Assembly: GCA_026686845.1 (NCBI GenBank)
Contig: JAIVEN010000006.1
Coordinates: forward strand, 38,548,501-38,612,500
Direction of reading: 5' to 3'
Source: Adenanthera pavonina
Lineage: Eukaryota; Streptophyta; Magnoliopsida; Fabales; Fabaceae
Length of the DNA: 64,000 nt
Positions 22,560-32,878 of this stretch are shown in pieces. Below the pieces are notes generated by a model. The model saw only the letters and a list, made by a program, of their open reading frames with translations, was not told the DNA's origin and searched no databases. A program made the position numbers and the translations under genes. Within the stretch, counting starts at the first letter, position 1; each line of letters starts with the position of its first letter.

Positions 22560-23095
22560 TTACAGATCTGGCTTAAAAATAAAAGATAAAATTATATAAT
22601 TCCATCAAAATTTAAAAAGAGGTATGTAATTTAAATTTAATTCTAAACAAAGTTTTTAAAATCTTAAAAAATTATTTAATTATTTATTTATATATCTAAT
22701 AAATTTATAAAAAATTGCACAATTCATAAATCATAAATAATACGTATAATATATGAATTCCACCATGTAGTTAAAACAAAAGGGAGAAATTACTTTTCAA
22801 TATCAACTAATCATCATGGCTCCCTTTGAACATAGTCTAATTTTGATTTTGTGCATAGATACTAAGTTTTCTCAATATATTTTTCCACATTCTATATTTA
22901 TAAAATGAAAAAAGAACCTAAAACTTTTGAAGTTAATTAAATGAATGCCCTTGGCATAAGAAGCTGCCTCTTTTGACAATTCATAATATCCCTAAGCTTC
23001 ACACAAAAAGAAGCTATTGATGATTCCTTTCTAAAAGGAAGATCAACGGAGTCAATCATATTAAAAGGAAAAGCAAAGCGACAGATATATTTTGA
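22560..23095. repeat. Paralogous block Y, copy 1
   Basis: Aligns with 50940-51720 in the same orientation. Shared strings include 'ATTCCATCAAAATT', 'TCAATATCAACTAATCA', 'AAGTTTTCT.AAT', 'GAACCTAAAA', 'GCTGCCTCTTTTGA' and 'GCAAAGCGACAGAT'. Copy 1 lacks the MITE found in copy 2, so it records the empty site. Confidence 0.7.
22944..22992 (-). pseudogene. Isolated NB-ARC (GLPL region) relic
   Basis: On the minus strand this reads 'GYYELSKEAASYAKGI'. TNL-2 has 'GYEELSKRAVAYAKGL' and TNL-1 has 'GYEQLSERAVVYAQGI' at the GLPL motif. The match spans only about 16 codons and the flanks are unrelated, so this is the last readable fragment of a former NLR gene in the same orientation as the two TNLs. 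Confidence 0.65.
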
Positions 23096-23399
23096 TACAA
23101 AATACTCCTAGTCAACAATTATGGAGAGTATCTATTGCATTATTTTTTTCCTGATTTATACCCTAGAAGGAAAAAAAAAAGTTCAATGTTTGATATTGGA
23201 ATTTAAAGTAATTAATAAGGGTAATAATGAAAAGTAATAGAAATTTTTTACAAATTAAATTATCTAACAAACTTTTAACTTTTTTTATAAAAAAATAGCC
23301 TATATTTTAAATTGAAGGAGTTTTTTATCCTATCAACAGAGAGAGCTGGAGAACTAGGATTGCATTACTGGGAAATCCCAATTGATATTTGAGCATCAG

Positions 23400-23640
23400 A
23401 GGGGTCTAGTGATTTCTAGAACTGTGTCAAAAAAGCGAAAGGGGTATCCGTGAGATAAACTACCTTGCCATTCAGTCCGCTGCCGCATTTGCTTCGCGAG
23501 GAACAAATTGAAGTTTGACCATTGGAGGAGTCTTTTAAGCAGTAGGGAGTATGCATCACCCAGCAGTGCTTTTAAGAATCCAATGACAAATGACAACATC
23601 TGAAAAGTGGACTTCCATAATGGGCTTTGATCAAAATGAC
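23400..23640 (-). pseudogene. LINE-type RNase H fragment
   Basis: With several stops, the minus strand reads 'VKLQFVPREANAAAD' followed by 'MAR'. This is the typical C-terminal RNase H motif (V.REAN..AD.LA) found at the end of plant L1-type ORF2 proteins. Upstream text is too degraded to assign. It lies just downstream of the TNL-2 3' end and is probably an old, 5'-truncated LINE. Confidence 0.5.
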
Positions 23641-23829
23641 AATGGATACTGGGCTTAACGTACATGTTTACAACTACAACATGAACACATTCTAGTATTC
23701 TACTACTCATGATTCTCTCTCCAGTCTTTGTTCTGAAAATCTTTACCTTTAGTATACCCAAAAAAAAAAAAACTTCATATTTCCACTGTGGAACTCCGCC
23801 ATATGATATTATATTACACTTCTCCAAGC

Positions 23830-24803
23830 TTTCAAATTTTGATTTTTATTAATTGAAAATAGATGGTGGGCTACATGTAAATTGACACTATATGTGATTT
23901 CCTTATGAAAGGATCTCAATGTGTTTCAAAATTTGTTACAGCATAAAAAAATGTATAAAGTCTCACTTTGTTTTTCACTTCTCAAGATAAATTATTTACC
24001 ACATAATAGAAATCTTATGTAATCACTCTTGAATAGATTTTTACTAATCAAAGTGAGACTTTATACACACTACTATATTTATTGCAGAAACTACACATTT
24101 TTTTTTTGCCACTGCAGAAACTACACATTGTGGTTCACAAAATACAATAAGTACATAATCTCGTATATCTTATAAGATCAGTAAGTGAAGTAATATATGC
24201 AATTCAATCACTATTTACATTCTTTTTAAACTATTTGAAAAGTTTATAATGATTCCTAATATTCCTTTTATAAAGATAGTCTCTTGTGTATGCTTATTCA
24301 ACACTATAGCATAAACGTTTATCACGTCCTTAAACATGATGATGGGCCTACTCTAAAACGTTAACGAAAGACCTTTGTCAAAGAAGATTATATTGTAATT
24401 ACGAAGATGCAAATTATTAAAGGATAAGATTAACCATATTACAGAGGATGAAGGAATAGTGAACAAAGAGCGCAACATACGAAAACCAGAATAAAGGAAG
24501 AATTACAATTAAGCACCAATTGATGGGATTAAATATAAAAAAAGATATTTGACTAATAAAGAGTGATAAAAATTGGAGGATAACATTGGAAAAATAAATA
24601 GTAAAAAATCCAGTTTTTTAAATAAATTTATTTTTTCGATCCCAAATGTAGTTCCCCCTAACAGATCATACAAGGCAACAAGCTGCTGTAAACACAATAC
24701 TTTCCATCATAAAGATGTGATTCCTTTTCAACTTCCATTCGGATAGTATCCAGAGATGTCATGGATTACGTGCTCAGCTCCCATTCCCATCCCACGGGAA
24801 CAT
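23830..24803. other. TNL-2 3' flank, no gene seen
   Basis: AT-rich DNA directly downstream of the TNL-2 stop. It should contain the 3' UTR and poly(A) site of TNL-2, but I cannot locate them precisely. Confidence 0.5.
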
Positions 24804-26270
24804 CTAAAGAGGAAGAACCATGGAAGAGTGAAATGAATTCTTAGTTGGACGGGTTTGTTCTTGCTCATCAATTGTCAGTCCCCTCTTTAATTTCATTTTT
24901 AACTCTGGGGCCGGTTCCATTTGTTTTTCTGAGGCATATATTGGATGGACTCCACATTCTTTGATCCAGCCTTTATGTTTAGCCCTCTCACCATTGTCAT
25001 GATCATGATTAACAACATAGAATTCAAACTTCACCATCGGGAAATAAGTGATGTCCTCACCTCTTCCTCTTCTCGTTTTAACTCCCTCTAAAATGTGTTG
25101 ACAGTAGTGCGGATCATACCATAGGAAAACATGATCAGAGTACGATTCTGTGATGGCATAATCACATCTACTTGGTCCTCCAAGCTTTTCACCATCAACG
25201 TAGCATAAGCATTCCAAGTAACTTGGGCACATTTCATTTGAGGAGAACTGGGGAAGAACAGCGCAAAATACAAAGCCCAATAATTCATCAATAGCCGGAG
25301 AAAGTTGCATAGTAATGGAAGCCTCTGTTACTTGTTTACATCCGAACCACTCTGGCACTCTGATACTTGGATGACAAAAAACACTTGAGTTAAGATTGCT
25401 ATGCACTGCTCGCTTCAATGAGAGACAAGCATGGTTCATTATATTGCAAAGCGAGTGCTCATCCAATTTCAAGCAATTCACGAATGAAAAGAAATATGAG
25501 GCAACGTCTTCTTGCTGAAGTGTAGATGTAGTTAAAGTGAAAACTGTCTCCAGTGATGTGCAGCTAGTTCCATCTAAATGCATAATTGATGGTGGAAGTT
25601 CTGGTATAGATAGAAGCCTCCTGCAATTCCTCAAGTATATTGTTTTAAGCAATGGAAGATTTTTTATGCTAGCAGGTAAGCTATCAATGCTACTACCTTT
25701 TAGTCCCAGATACTTTAATGACAAACTTGTGTCAATAATATCAGGGACCTTAAAGTAGCCACTGCATCCAGCCAAAAATAGTTCTCGCAATGAAAGTAAG
25801 GCATCAACGAGGATGTGTAGCTTTGGGCTTTGATTCATTTGCCTGCCATCGGAAAGATTAAGTTCCTCAAAAGATCTCAGGCAACATAACTCGTTTATGG
25901 GAAGAACCTCCAGTCTTGAACCACCTAGTATGACCTTTCTTAGCTCACTGAGACTCCCAACTGATGAGTACAATATTTTGAACTTTGAAGTTACTAAATT
26001 AAAATCTGTTATTTCCTTTGATGACAAGGAAAACTCCTTGACACTAAAGCAGAAGCTAACATCAAAGTTTCTGGGAGATCTGAAATTACTCTCACTGTGA
26101 AGAGTCTTTAAATATTTGGAGCGACCTAGATTCAAAGCAACAATCATAGAAAGAGATAAGATATGTGGATCAACGTCACAAAAACCTTCACAAGAACAAT
26201 TGTCTTCCCTTTCATGATTCTGTGCCTTTGAGAAATCAAGCCACTCCATGGAGCTGCCAAGGTTTACTCT
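24804..26270 (-). CDS. TNL-2 exon 4: LRRs and C-JID
   Basis: A long open exon ending at a TAG (24804-24806). It encodes 'MEWLDFSKAQNHE', LRR units ('VLPINELCCLRSFEELNLSD', 'LRELFLAGCSGYFKVPDI', 'SLPASIKNLPLLKTIYLRNC', 'IPELPPSIMHLDGTSCTSLE'), then the C-JID domain ('SFVNCLKLDEHSL', 'RVPEWFGCKQ', 'DHVFLWYDPHYC', 'KECGVHPIY') and a charged tail. By comparison with TNL-1 the exon should begin at a GAT codon (26288), but the preceding bases are CAA instead of CAG. The nearest acceptor that keeps frame is CTGAG, giving a start at 26270 and losing six codons. Confidence 0.85.
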   Translation of the reverse strand, partial: RVNLGSSMEWLDFSKAQNHEREDNCSCEGFCDVDPHILSLSMIVALNLGRSKYLKTLHSESNFRSPRNFDVSFCFSVKEFSLSSKEITDFNLVTSKFKILYSSVGSLSELRKVILGGSRLEVLPINELCCLRSFEELNLSDGRQMNQSPKLHILVDALLSLRELFLAGCSGYFKVPDIIDTSLSLKYLGLKGSSIDSLPASIKNLPLLKTIYLRNCRRLLSIPELPPSIMHLDGTSCTSLETVFTLTTSTLQQEDVASYFFSFVNCLKLDEHSLCNIMNHACLSLKRAVHSNLNSSVFCHPSIRVPEWFGCKQVTEASITMQLSPAIDELLGFVFCAVLPQFSSNEMCPSYLECLCYVDGEKLGGPSRCDYAITESYSDHVFLWYDPHYCQHILEGVKTRRGRGEDITYFPMVKFEFYVVNHDHDNGERAKHKGWIKECGVHPIYASEKQMEPAPELKMKLKRGLTIDEQEQTRPTKNSFHSSMVLPL

Positions 26271-26370
26271 CTCAGAACTTACAAAATCTTGAAACAATTA
26301 AACAAGAGAGATCATATGGGAAAATTTTAGAATTTCCATAAAAGAAAACTAAAGATACAAATACGTCTAC

Positions 26371-26670
26371 CTTCACTTCATTCCTAACTGTACTAACATG
26401 GCTCTTCGGCATTGAAAGCTCAACAAGCTTCTCTGGATAAAAACTTAACGGTAAAGATTTGAAAGGATATCCATCCCACTCTAAGCGCCTTAGCTCACCA
26501 GAGAATGACTCAAAACTTGCTGGATGGTGCACTTCACAATATTTCACATGCCAGGGAGCGTAGAATTTGAGAATTCTGAGATTAGTCATCTTTTTTATGG
26601 TGTCAACATTCAATTCTATATCATTAATAAGAGAAGGATATAACACGATGCCTTTAATTTTACTGGTTCC
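26371..26670 (-). CDS. TNL-2 exon 3: first LRR block
   Basis: 300 nt, phase 0 at both ends. Acceptor TTTTTCAG before GGAACC; donor AAG before GTAGAC. Encodes 'GTSKIKGIVLYP', 'IKKMTNLRILKFYAP', 'ELRRLEWDGYPFKSLPLSF' and 'KLVELSMPKSHVSTVRNEVK', homologous to TNL-1 exon 3 but diverged. No damage is visible. Confidence 0.85.
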
Positions 26671-26776
26671 CTGAAAAATAAAACAAAATCATGACAAAAT
26701 TAAGTACATAAATGGTATCAAACTAACTGCAATTTGTACAAAAATCATTTGCAAAGTTAAGACATCTTTCTCTTAC

Positions 26777-27483
26777 CTTATTATTCTTTAACACATCATA
26801 CACATCCTCCATGTCTTTCAACCGACTACGTCTTCCAGGATCTTCCTTACATTCTTCATAAACTAATTGCCAACCCATTTCTTGAATCAAGTCATGCATT
26901 TGTATTATATTGTCTTTTGATATGGTTATAAGAGCTTTATCTGCAAGTCTTTCTATTCCACTAGCAGCAAAAAGATTATTGGCATCAAGTAGCCTCATGA
27001 CATGATCTTTATCTTCTCCTTTGTAAAAGAAGGCAATGTCAAGAAATATTTCCTTTTCTACATCATCTAACCCATTATAACTCACTCTCAACGCATCTTG
27101 AATTTGAGGATTGGGATACTGCTCAAGTTTTTGCAATTCACTTTCCCAAATTTCCATACTTTCAGAATGAAGACGCAAACCCAACACTTTTAAAGCTAAA
27201 GGAAGGCCCTTGGCATAAGCAACTGCCCTTTTTGAAAGTTCTTCATATCCCTCTTCAGGTTCACTCTTGTTAAAGACATTTAAGCTGAAAAGTTCAAGGG
27301 AGTCTTTAGAGTTCAATTCCTTGACATCACATATGGTATGAACTCTTCCACTTATTAGCACTTGCCTGTCTTTGCTTGTTACAATGACTTTACTACCAGG
27401 CCCCCAACAAATTCGCTCTTTAACCAGATATTGTAGTTGCTCTGGAGTACTCACATCATCAAGCACGACGAGAGCTTTTCTTC
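26777..27483 (-). CDS. TNL-2 exon 2, 3' part: NB-ARC from kinase-2 onward
   Basis: This segment resumes the NB-ARC frame on the far side of the Copia element with 'RRKALVVLDDVS' (kinase-2). It continues with 'KVIVTSKDRQVL' (RNBS-B), 'GLPLALKVLG', 'FLDIAFFYKGED' (RNBS-D) and 'IIQMHDLIQEMG', a canonical MHD motif. It ends after KNNK at donor GTAAGA. The reading frame is clean. The first five bases (27479-27483, TCTTC on the plus strand) are one copy of the Copia target duplication. Confidence 0.9.
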
Positions 27484-27738
27484 TGTCAGATTTAGAAGAA
27501 AGAAAAAGAAGGAGAATTTTAGAAGCAATTGTGAGAAACTTGCTTGATTATCTTCACTGTACATAGAGCAATATATACACGGGAAAGAGAGATCGGGGGA
27601 ATAATTACAATTAAAGAATATCAATCTAAATCCCTAAAGAAAAGGAAACTATCGAGGAAAAAGGAAAATCTAAAATAATTACAATCAAATCAAATCAATT
27701 ATAATTAACAAATCAAATCATATCAATTATAATTAACA
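27484..27738 (-). repeat. 3' LTR of Copia 2
   Basis: 255 bp; matches 32260-32514 except for two substitutions. On the minus strand the purine tract GAGGGGGGA (27739-27747) lies immediately upstream. Confidence 0.95.
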
Positions 27739-27751
27739 TCCCCCCTCAAAC

Positions 27752-30700
27752 TCAAGATGGAGGAATGACAGCCATTTTGAGTTTGTTTACTAAAAGTTGA
27801 AAGCGGCCTGGATTATGGGACTTGGTGAACAAGTCAGCTGGTTGATCAGCAGTCCGGATGGGAAGAAGTTTTAGAATGCCTCGGGTAACATGCTGCCTAG
27901 TGAAGTGACAATCAATTTCAATATGTTTAGTCCTCTCATGAAAGACATCATTATGAGCAATCTGCATAGCACTCTGATTATCACAATAAAGAGTAGTAGG
28001 AGAGGTTTGACAAATGCCCATGTCTTCAAGTAACCATCTAAGCCAGAGTATTTCAGAGGTAGTGTCTGCTAGTGCTCGATATTCAGATTCAGTGCTAGAT
28101 CGAGAAGCCAAAGTTTGCTTCTTACTCCGCCATGAAATAAGAGAGGTACCGAGAAATATGCAAAATCCTGTGGTTGAGCGACGATCAGTATGATCACCGC
28201 CCCAATCAGCATCAGAATAAGCCTGTAAGGTAAGATGTGAGGTGGCGGAGAAATGTAGACCATGAGATAGAGTGCCATTAATATATCGAAGAATGCGAAG
28301 AACCGCTGCATAATGAGTAGTACGTGGTGCTGACATAAATTGACTAACAATATGAACAGCATATGCTATATCAGGACGAGTTACAGTGAGATATATGAGA
28401 CTTCCAACCAACTCACGGTATAGAGTAGGATTATCCAGTGGAGTCCCATCAGTAGGTGTAAACCTAGCATTGGGCTCAATAGGAGTTTTCTCAGTTTGAT
28501 CATCAGGAATTTGAGCTTTGGAAATCAACTCAGAGGCGTACTTAACTTGAGAAAGAGAAATACCATCATTCAATGTCAATACTTCTAACCCAAGAAAGTA
28601 ACTTAAGTGCCCAAGGTTCTTCATTTCGAAGTGTTGCCCGAGAAAATTTTGGAGTTCCTGAATACCTGTGGAGTCATCACCAGTAATGATCATATCATCA
28701 ACATATAAAAGTAATAGAACAACCCCTCGATCAGTTCTACGAATAAAGAGTGCAGTGTCGTGGGGGCTACATGAGAATCCAAGTTGATTGATTGTAGAAC
28801 TAAATTTGGCAAACCAAGCACGTGGAGCCTGTTTAAGACCATAGAGAGCTCGACGAAGACGACAGACTTTGTTTCCCGAGTAAAGATAGCCAGGTGGAGG
28901 TTTCATGTATACCTCTTCCTCTAAGTCACCATTCAAAAAAGCATTTTTGACATCCATTTGATGAAGAGCCCATTGCTTTGCAGCAGCAATGGCAAGTAGA
29001 CTTCTAACTGATGTAATACGAGCAACCGGAGCAAATGTCTCCTCATAATCTATGCCATACTCTTGAGTAAAGCCTTGTGCCACTAAGCGAGCCTTGTATC
29101 GCTCTACAGACCCATCAGAATGAGTTTTTATTTTGTAAATCCATCTGCTTCCCACGAGAGTTTTATCTGGTGGAAGCTCAACCAAATCCCAAGTGTGCAT
29201 TTTCTCTAAAGCCTGTAATTCATCTTGCATTGCTTTCTGCCAACGAGGGTCACTAGAAGCTTCTTTAAAAGACTGAGGTTCATGCAAAGAGAGTATGGTA
29301 GAAAAGCAATGATAGTCACGAAGATAAGAAGGAAGATGTCTTACTCTTGTAGAACGAGTGGTGGAAGATGAAGGCATGTCGGGTGCAGGATCTTCAAGAG
29401 GGGCAGAATCATTGGTGAGGGGCGAATCATCGGACGTAATGGGAACCTGATCTAAAATTTCAGTACCTGTGTCACTGGGAAAAAGATCAGCAGAAGGATT
29501 GACAAAAAGAGGAGATGAGGTTGATGGAATGGAAGAAAATTGGGATAGACTAGAAAACATGATATGTTCCCAAAACACAACATGGCGAGAAATGCGAATG
29601 CGATGAGATAGGGGATCCCAACAACGATACCCTTTATGCTCAGAATCATAACCTAAGAAACAACAAACTCGTGCTCGGGCCTGGAGTTTTGTGAACTCAT
29701 GGGAAGGGAGAAGAACAAAACAAGTGCAACCAAAAACTTTAAACATAGTATAATCAGGGGGTGTACCATAGAGACGTTCAAAAGGAGAAATATTACCAAG
29801 TATAGAGGAAGGAATACGATTAATAACATAAACAGCTGTAAGAGCTGCTTCTCCCCAAAAACGCTCAGGACAAGATGATGAGATAAGAAGAGCACGAACA
29901 GTGTCAAGAATGTGACGGTGTTTTCGCTCAGCTCTACCATTTTGTTGAGAGGTATAAGGACAAGAGTATTGTGAGAGAGTACCCTGTGCATCAAGGAAAC
30001 TAAGGAGTTGGGAGTCACGATATTCCATAGCATTATCACGCCTAAAAACCTTGATATTTCTGGAAAACTGAGTGCGAATCATATTTGCAAACTTAATATA
30101 AATTGCAAACAATTCAGAACGAGTTTTCATCACATATATCCAGGTAAAACGTGAATAATCATCAATAAATATCACAAAATAACGTGATCCTCCCATTGAG
30201 GAAGTAGGAGCAGGGCCCCAAATATCAGAGTGGATTAAATCAAAAGGAGACTCAGAAACAGAAGTACTTTTATTAAAAGACAATGCTGGTTGTTTTGCAG
30301 TCTGACAAGAAACACATTCTAAAGATTTTTCAATAACATTGCCTAAAAGTCCATTTGAAATTAAAGATGACAATTTATTGATGGAGCAGTGACCAAGACG
30401 ATAATGCCACAACTCAAAAGAAGAGGTAGGGGAAGCAGCACATAATCGAGTTGATTTTGATGGAGGAATATGCAAGGAATTCAGCTCAAACATACGTCTA
30501 ACTTTACGCCCCGTTCCAACAATCTGTCCCGTCCGAGGATCCTGCACACGACAACCATTAGAGGAGAAGATTACATCATAACCAAGGTCAACTAACTGGC
30601 CAACAGATATAAGATTGAAAGAAATAGCAGGAACATAATAAAGGTCATCAAGAGATAGGTTTGACAAAGAAACAGAACCAGTATGACTAACAGACATCAA

Positions 30701-31849
30701 TGAACCATCAGCAGTGTTGATTGGAGGGGTAGCGGTACTAGGAGACCAAGAAGAAAAGATCTGTGACTGACCAGTCATATGATTATAGCAAGCAGAATCA
30801 AAATACCAAGAGGGGTTACCTGAGGGAGTGGCTAAAGCAGTAGGTGAAGAGGAGGTACCAGCAAGTAATTGCTTGAGAAGAGCCTCAAGATCACTGGAGA
30901 TTGGTGGAGTGGATACATCGTTGGCAGTAGCTGTAGAAAAAGCAGGCTTGGGTGGTTGACTGGATCGTGAGAAATTTCTATTCTGATCAGATCTGGGAGG
31001 ACGAGTAGGGCAATGCTCAATGACATGACCATTCTTCTTACAGTATCGGCATAGGAGAGAGGGGCAGTTTGCAGCAATATGACCTTTCTTCTTACAAGTG
31101 CGACATTCAATCAGAGGACACTCAGAAAATGCATGAGTGGATTGAGGACAGCGGCGACAAAGTTTGGAGTTCTTCTCAGTCACAGCAAATGCCATGTCAG
31201 TGTTACGTCTTAAAAGTCCCAATCTAGTTTCTTCAGATTTTAACCGAGGAAGTGCATCCTCAAGAGTAGGAAGTGGGCTCTGATGCAGTAAAGAGGCTCG
31301 AACAGGCTCAAAGTCATCCGTCAATGCCATCAGAAAGTGAATAAGTCTAAGACGATCACGATAAGAGATAAAGGCATTAGTATCACTGTCACACTTGAAT
31401 GTTGGCTCAGAGTATGCCAATTGATCCCAAATAAACTCCATTTTTGCAAGAAACTCATAAACAGGCTGGCCAGATTCTTGTTTCAAAGCACTTAAATCCT
31501 TCTGAAGCTGAAATTGATTAGAGAGATCAGAGGACGTATAACGACTGGCAAGATGATCCCATACCTCTTTGGCAGTCTCATAACGCCCAAATTGTTGATT
31601 GATGCTGATGATGGAAGTATTCCGAAACCAAGTGATAATTTGATGATTCTTACTGTCCCATTCTTCCAAACGCTCAGCAAATTTATCGGCCGTTTCTGAT
31701 TCAGAACGAACAGGATATGGGATGTCACCTGTGACATATCGCCATAATTTGCGACCTTTGAGAAACCCTCGCATGCTCTCTAACCAGTGACAATAGTTAG
31801 ATCCATTGAGCAGTACAGAAATTGGCTGTGAAACGTCGGTTTTATCCAT
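27752..31849 (-). CDS. Copia 2 gag-pol polyprotein
   Basis: An unbroken frame of 1365 residues from the ATG at 31849 ('MDKTDVSQPISVLLNGSNY'). The frame is open 23 codons further upstream, but the gag homology starts here. Domains: gag; two to three CCHC-like knuckles (CRTCKKKGHIAANC, CRYCKKNGHVIEHC) near 250-280; protease WYFDSACYNHMT near 346; GAG-pre-integrase LWHYRLGH near 479; integrase HSDIWGP, RRDNAMEY and NGRAERKH near 540-665; reverse transcriptase KARLVAQGFTQEYG, ALYGLKQAPRAW and YVDDMI; RNase H SDADWGG, STESEYRA and CDNQSA. The protease has DSAC and the integrase RRDNAMEY instead of the common RSDNGxEF/Y. Otherwise it looks capable of activity. Confidence 0.95.
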   Translation of the reverse strand: MDKTDVSQPISVLLNGSNYCHWLESMRGFLKGRKLWRYVTGDIPYPVRSESETADKFAERLEEWDSKNHQIITWFRNTSIISINQQFGRYETAKEVWDHLASRYTSSDLSNQFQLQKDLSALKQESGQPVYEFLAKMEFIWDQLAYSEPTFKCDSDTNAFISYRDRLRLIHFLMALTDDFEPVRASLLHQSPLPTLEDALPRLKSEETRLGLLRRNTDMAFAVTEKNSKLCRRCPQSTHAFSECPLIECRTCKKKGHIAANCPSLLCRYCKKNGHVIEHCPTRPPRSDQNRNFSRSSQPPKPAFSTATANDVSTPPISSDLEALLKQLLAGTSSSPTALATPSGNPSWYFDSACYNHMTGQSQIFSSWSPSTATPPINTADGSLMSVSHTGSVSLSNLSLDDLYYVPAISFNLISVGQLVDLGYDVIFSSNGCRVQDPRTGQIVGTGRKVRRMFELNSLHIPPSKSTRLCAASPTSSFELWHYRLGHCSINKLSSLISNGLLGNVIEKSLECVSCQTAKQPALSFNKSTSVSESPFDLIHSDIWGPAPTSSMGGSRYFVIFIDDYSRFTWIYVMKTRSELFAIYIKFANMIRTQFSRNIKVFRRDNAMEYRDSQLLSFLDAQGTLSQYSCPYTSQQNGRAERKHRHILDTVRALLISSSCPERFWGEAALTAVYVINRIPSSILGNISPFERLYGTPPDYTMFKVFGCTCFVLLPSHEFTKLQARARVCCFLGYDSEHKGYRCWDPLSHRIRISRHVVFWEHIMFSSLSQFSSIPSTSSPLFVNPSADLFPSDTGTEILDQVPITSDDSPLTNDSAPLEDPAPDMPSSSTTRSTRVRHLPSYLRDYHCFSTILSLHEPQSFKEASSDPRWQKAMQDELQALEKMHTWDLVELPPDKTLVGSRWIYKIKTHSDGSVERYKARLVAQGFTQEYGIDYEETFAPVARITSVRSLLAIAAAKQWALHQMDVKNAFLNGDLEEEVYMKPPPGYLYSGNKVCRLRRALYGLKQAPRAWFAKFSSTINQLGFSCSPHDTALFIRRTDRGVVLLLLYVDDMIITGDDSTGIQELQNFLGQHFEMKNLGHLSYFLGLEVLTLNDGISLSQVKYASELISKAQIPDDQTEKTPIEPNARFTPTDGTPLDNPTLYRELVGSLIYLTVTRPDIAYAVHIVSQFMSAPRTTHYAAVLRILRYINGTLSHGLHFSATSHLTLQAYSDADWGGDHTDRRSTTGFCIFLGTSLISWRSKKQTLASRSSTESEYRALADTTSEILWLRWLLEDMGICQTSPTTLYCDNQSAMQIAHNDVFHERTKHIEIDCHFTRQHVTRGILKLLPIRTADQPADLFTKSHNPGRFQLLVNKLKMAVIPPS

Positions 31850-32247
31850 AACAGTAGTAGAAGTCAAAAAAGGAGCAAGATTTTGCAAAAACAGAGGCCA
31901 GAAATGAAAAGAACACACCCAAAAACCTTAGGAACCGGTCTAACTCGTTCAGAACTCGGTCTGGAAAGCAGCGACTCGGACAGACGAAGAAAACTGAACG
32001 TTTTGGGATCACCGGCGGTGTGGCGGCGCGTGGCGGCGCGTGGAAGGTCAGATCACCGTGAAAATTTGACAGGAGCCTCCTGAGACGTCGACGGACAAGA
32101 TGGTCAGGCGCGTGTGGTGGTTGGACTTCGGTAGAGGCACGAAACGGAGATGAACAGTAGCTGAATCGGAGTGCAACGGAGGGAAAACGTCAGATCTGGA
32201 TTGTCCTCGGAGAATGAACAATCAAACACGGAGTAACTGGAAGAAAA
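31850..32247 (-). other. Copia 2 leader, GC-rich
   Basis: About 400 bases between primer site and gag. A direct repeat of TGGCGGCGCG occurs twice at about 32020-32042. The GC content contrasts sharply with the surrounding DNA and may form RNA structure. Confidence 0.6.
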
Positions 32248-32259
32248 GCTCTGATACCA
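32248..32259 (-). promoter_or_regulatory. Copia 2 primer-binding site
   Basis: TGGTATCAGAGC on the minus strand, directly after the 5' LTR, complementary to the 3' end of initiator Met tRNA. Confidence 0.9.
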
Positions 32260-32514
32260 TGTCAGATTTAGAAGAAAGAAAAAGAAGGAGAATTTTAGAA
32301 GCAATTGTGAGAAACTTGCTTGATTATCTTCACTGTACATAGAGCAATATATACACGGGAAAGAGAGATCGGGGGAATAATTACAATTAAAGAATATCAA
32401 TCTAAATCCCTAAAGAAAAGGAAACTATCGAGGAAAAAAGGAAATCTAAAATAATTACAATCAAATCAAATCAATTATAATTAACAAATCAAATCATATC
32501 AATTATAATTAACA
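32260..32514 (-). repeat. 5' LTR of Copia 2
   Basis: 255 bp. Contains a TATA-like TATATATT at 32346-32353 (minus strand), the likely promoter of the element. Read-through from this LTR could transcribe the 3' part of TNL-2. Confidence 0.9.
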
Positions 32515-32878
32515 TCTTCGACTAAGAATTTTCGTAGGGAAAGTGGATTTTTCCTCTTGCAGTTTAGAAATAAGTTGCTCTCGTAAAGAACTCAGTCCCC
32601 TGTTTTGCGATTCTTCTCTTACATTATTTAAAAAGTAACAACCTTCATAGTGGGAAGAGAATTTGTCAAATACATGTTGAGCAATGGCTGTCTTACCTAT
32701 GCCACTCAAGCCCCAAATTCCAAGGATTAGAGCTTCTCTTTCCTCCTTTTTCAAAAACAATTCAATATCTGCAAGATGTTGATCAATTCCAACAAGGCCA
32801 TTTGATTCAATAGGGTGGGTATGAGGCAATTTTTCCAAAATATCTTTGACAATTTTATCAATGAGCGCGGATTCATTC
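32515..32878 (-). CDS. TNL-2 exon 2, 5' part: NB-ARC P-loop half
   Basis: It starts after AATCTAG, where G completes an Arg codon (phase 2), and reads 'NESALIDKIVKDILEKLP', 'LVGIDQHLADIE', the P-loop GLSGIGKTAIA, 'CYFLNNVREESQNRG' (RNBS-A) and 'KLQEEKSTFPTKILSRR'. There it is cut by Copia 2. In transcripts reading into the element, the frame ends at a stop two codons later. Confidence 0.9.

Larger units (their letters stand above)
27484..32514 (-). mobile_element. Copia LTR retrotransposon 2, full length and young
   Basis: This 5031-bp element is inserted in the NB-ARC exon of TNL-2, in the same orientation. Both LTRs are exactly 255 bp (27484-27738 and 32260-32514), start TGTTAATT and end CTGACA. 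The perfect target duplication TCTTC is at 27479-27483 and 32515-32519. The LTRs differ at only two bases, near 27661 and 32441. At a rate often used for plant LTRs (about 1.3e-8 per site per year) this is roughly 0.3 million years, but two changes give a wide error. Primer site, purine tract and a single open gag-pol are all present. Confidence 0.97.
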
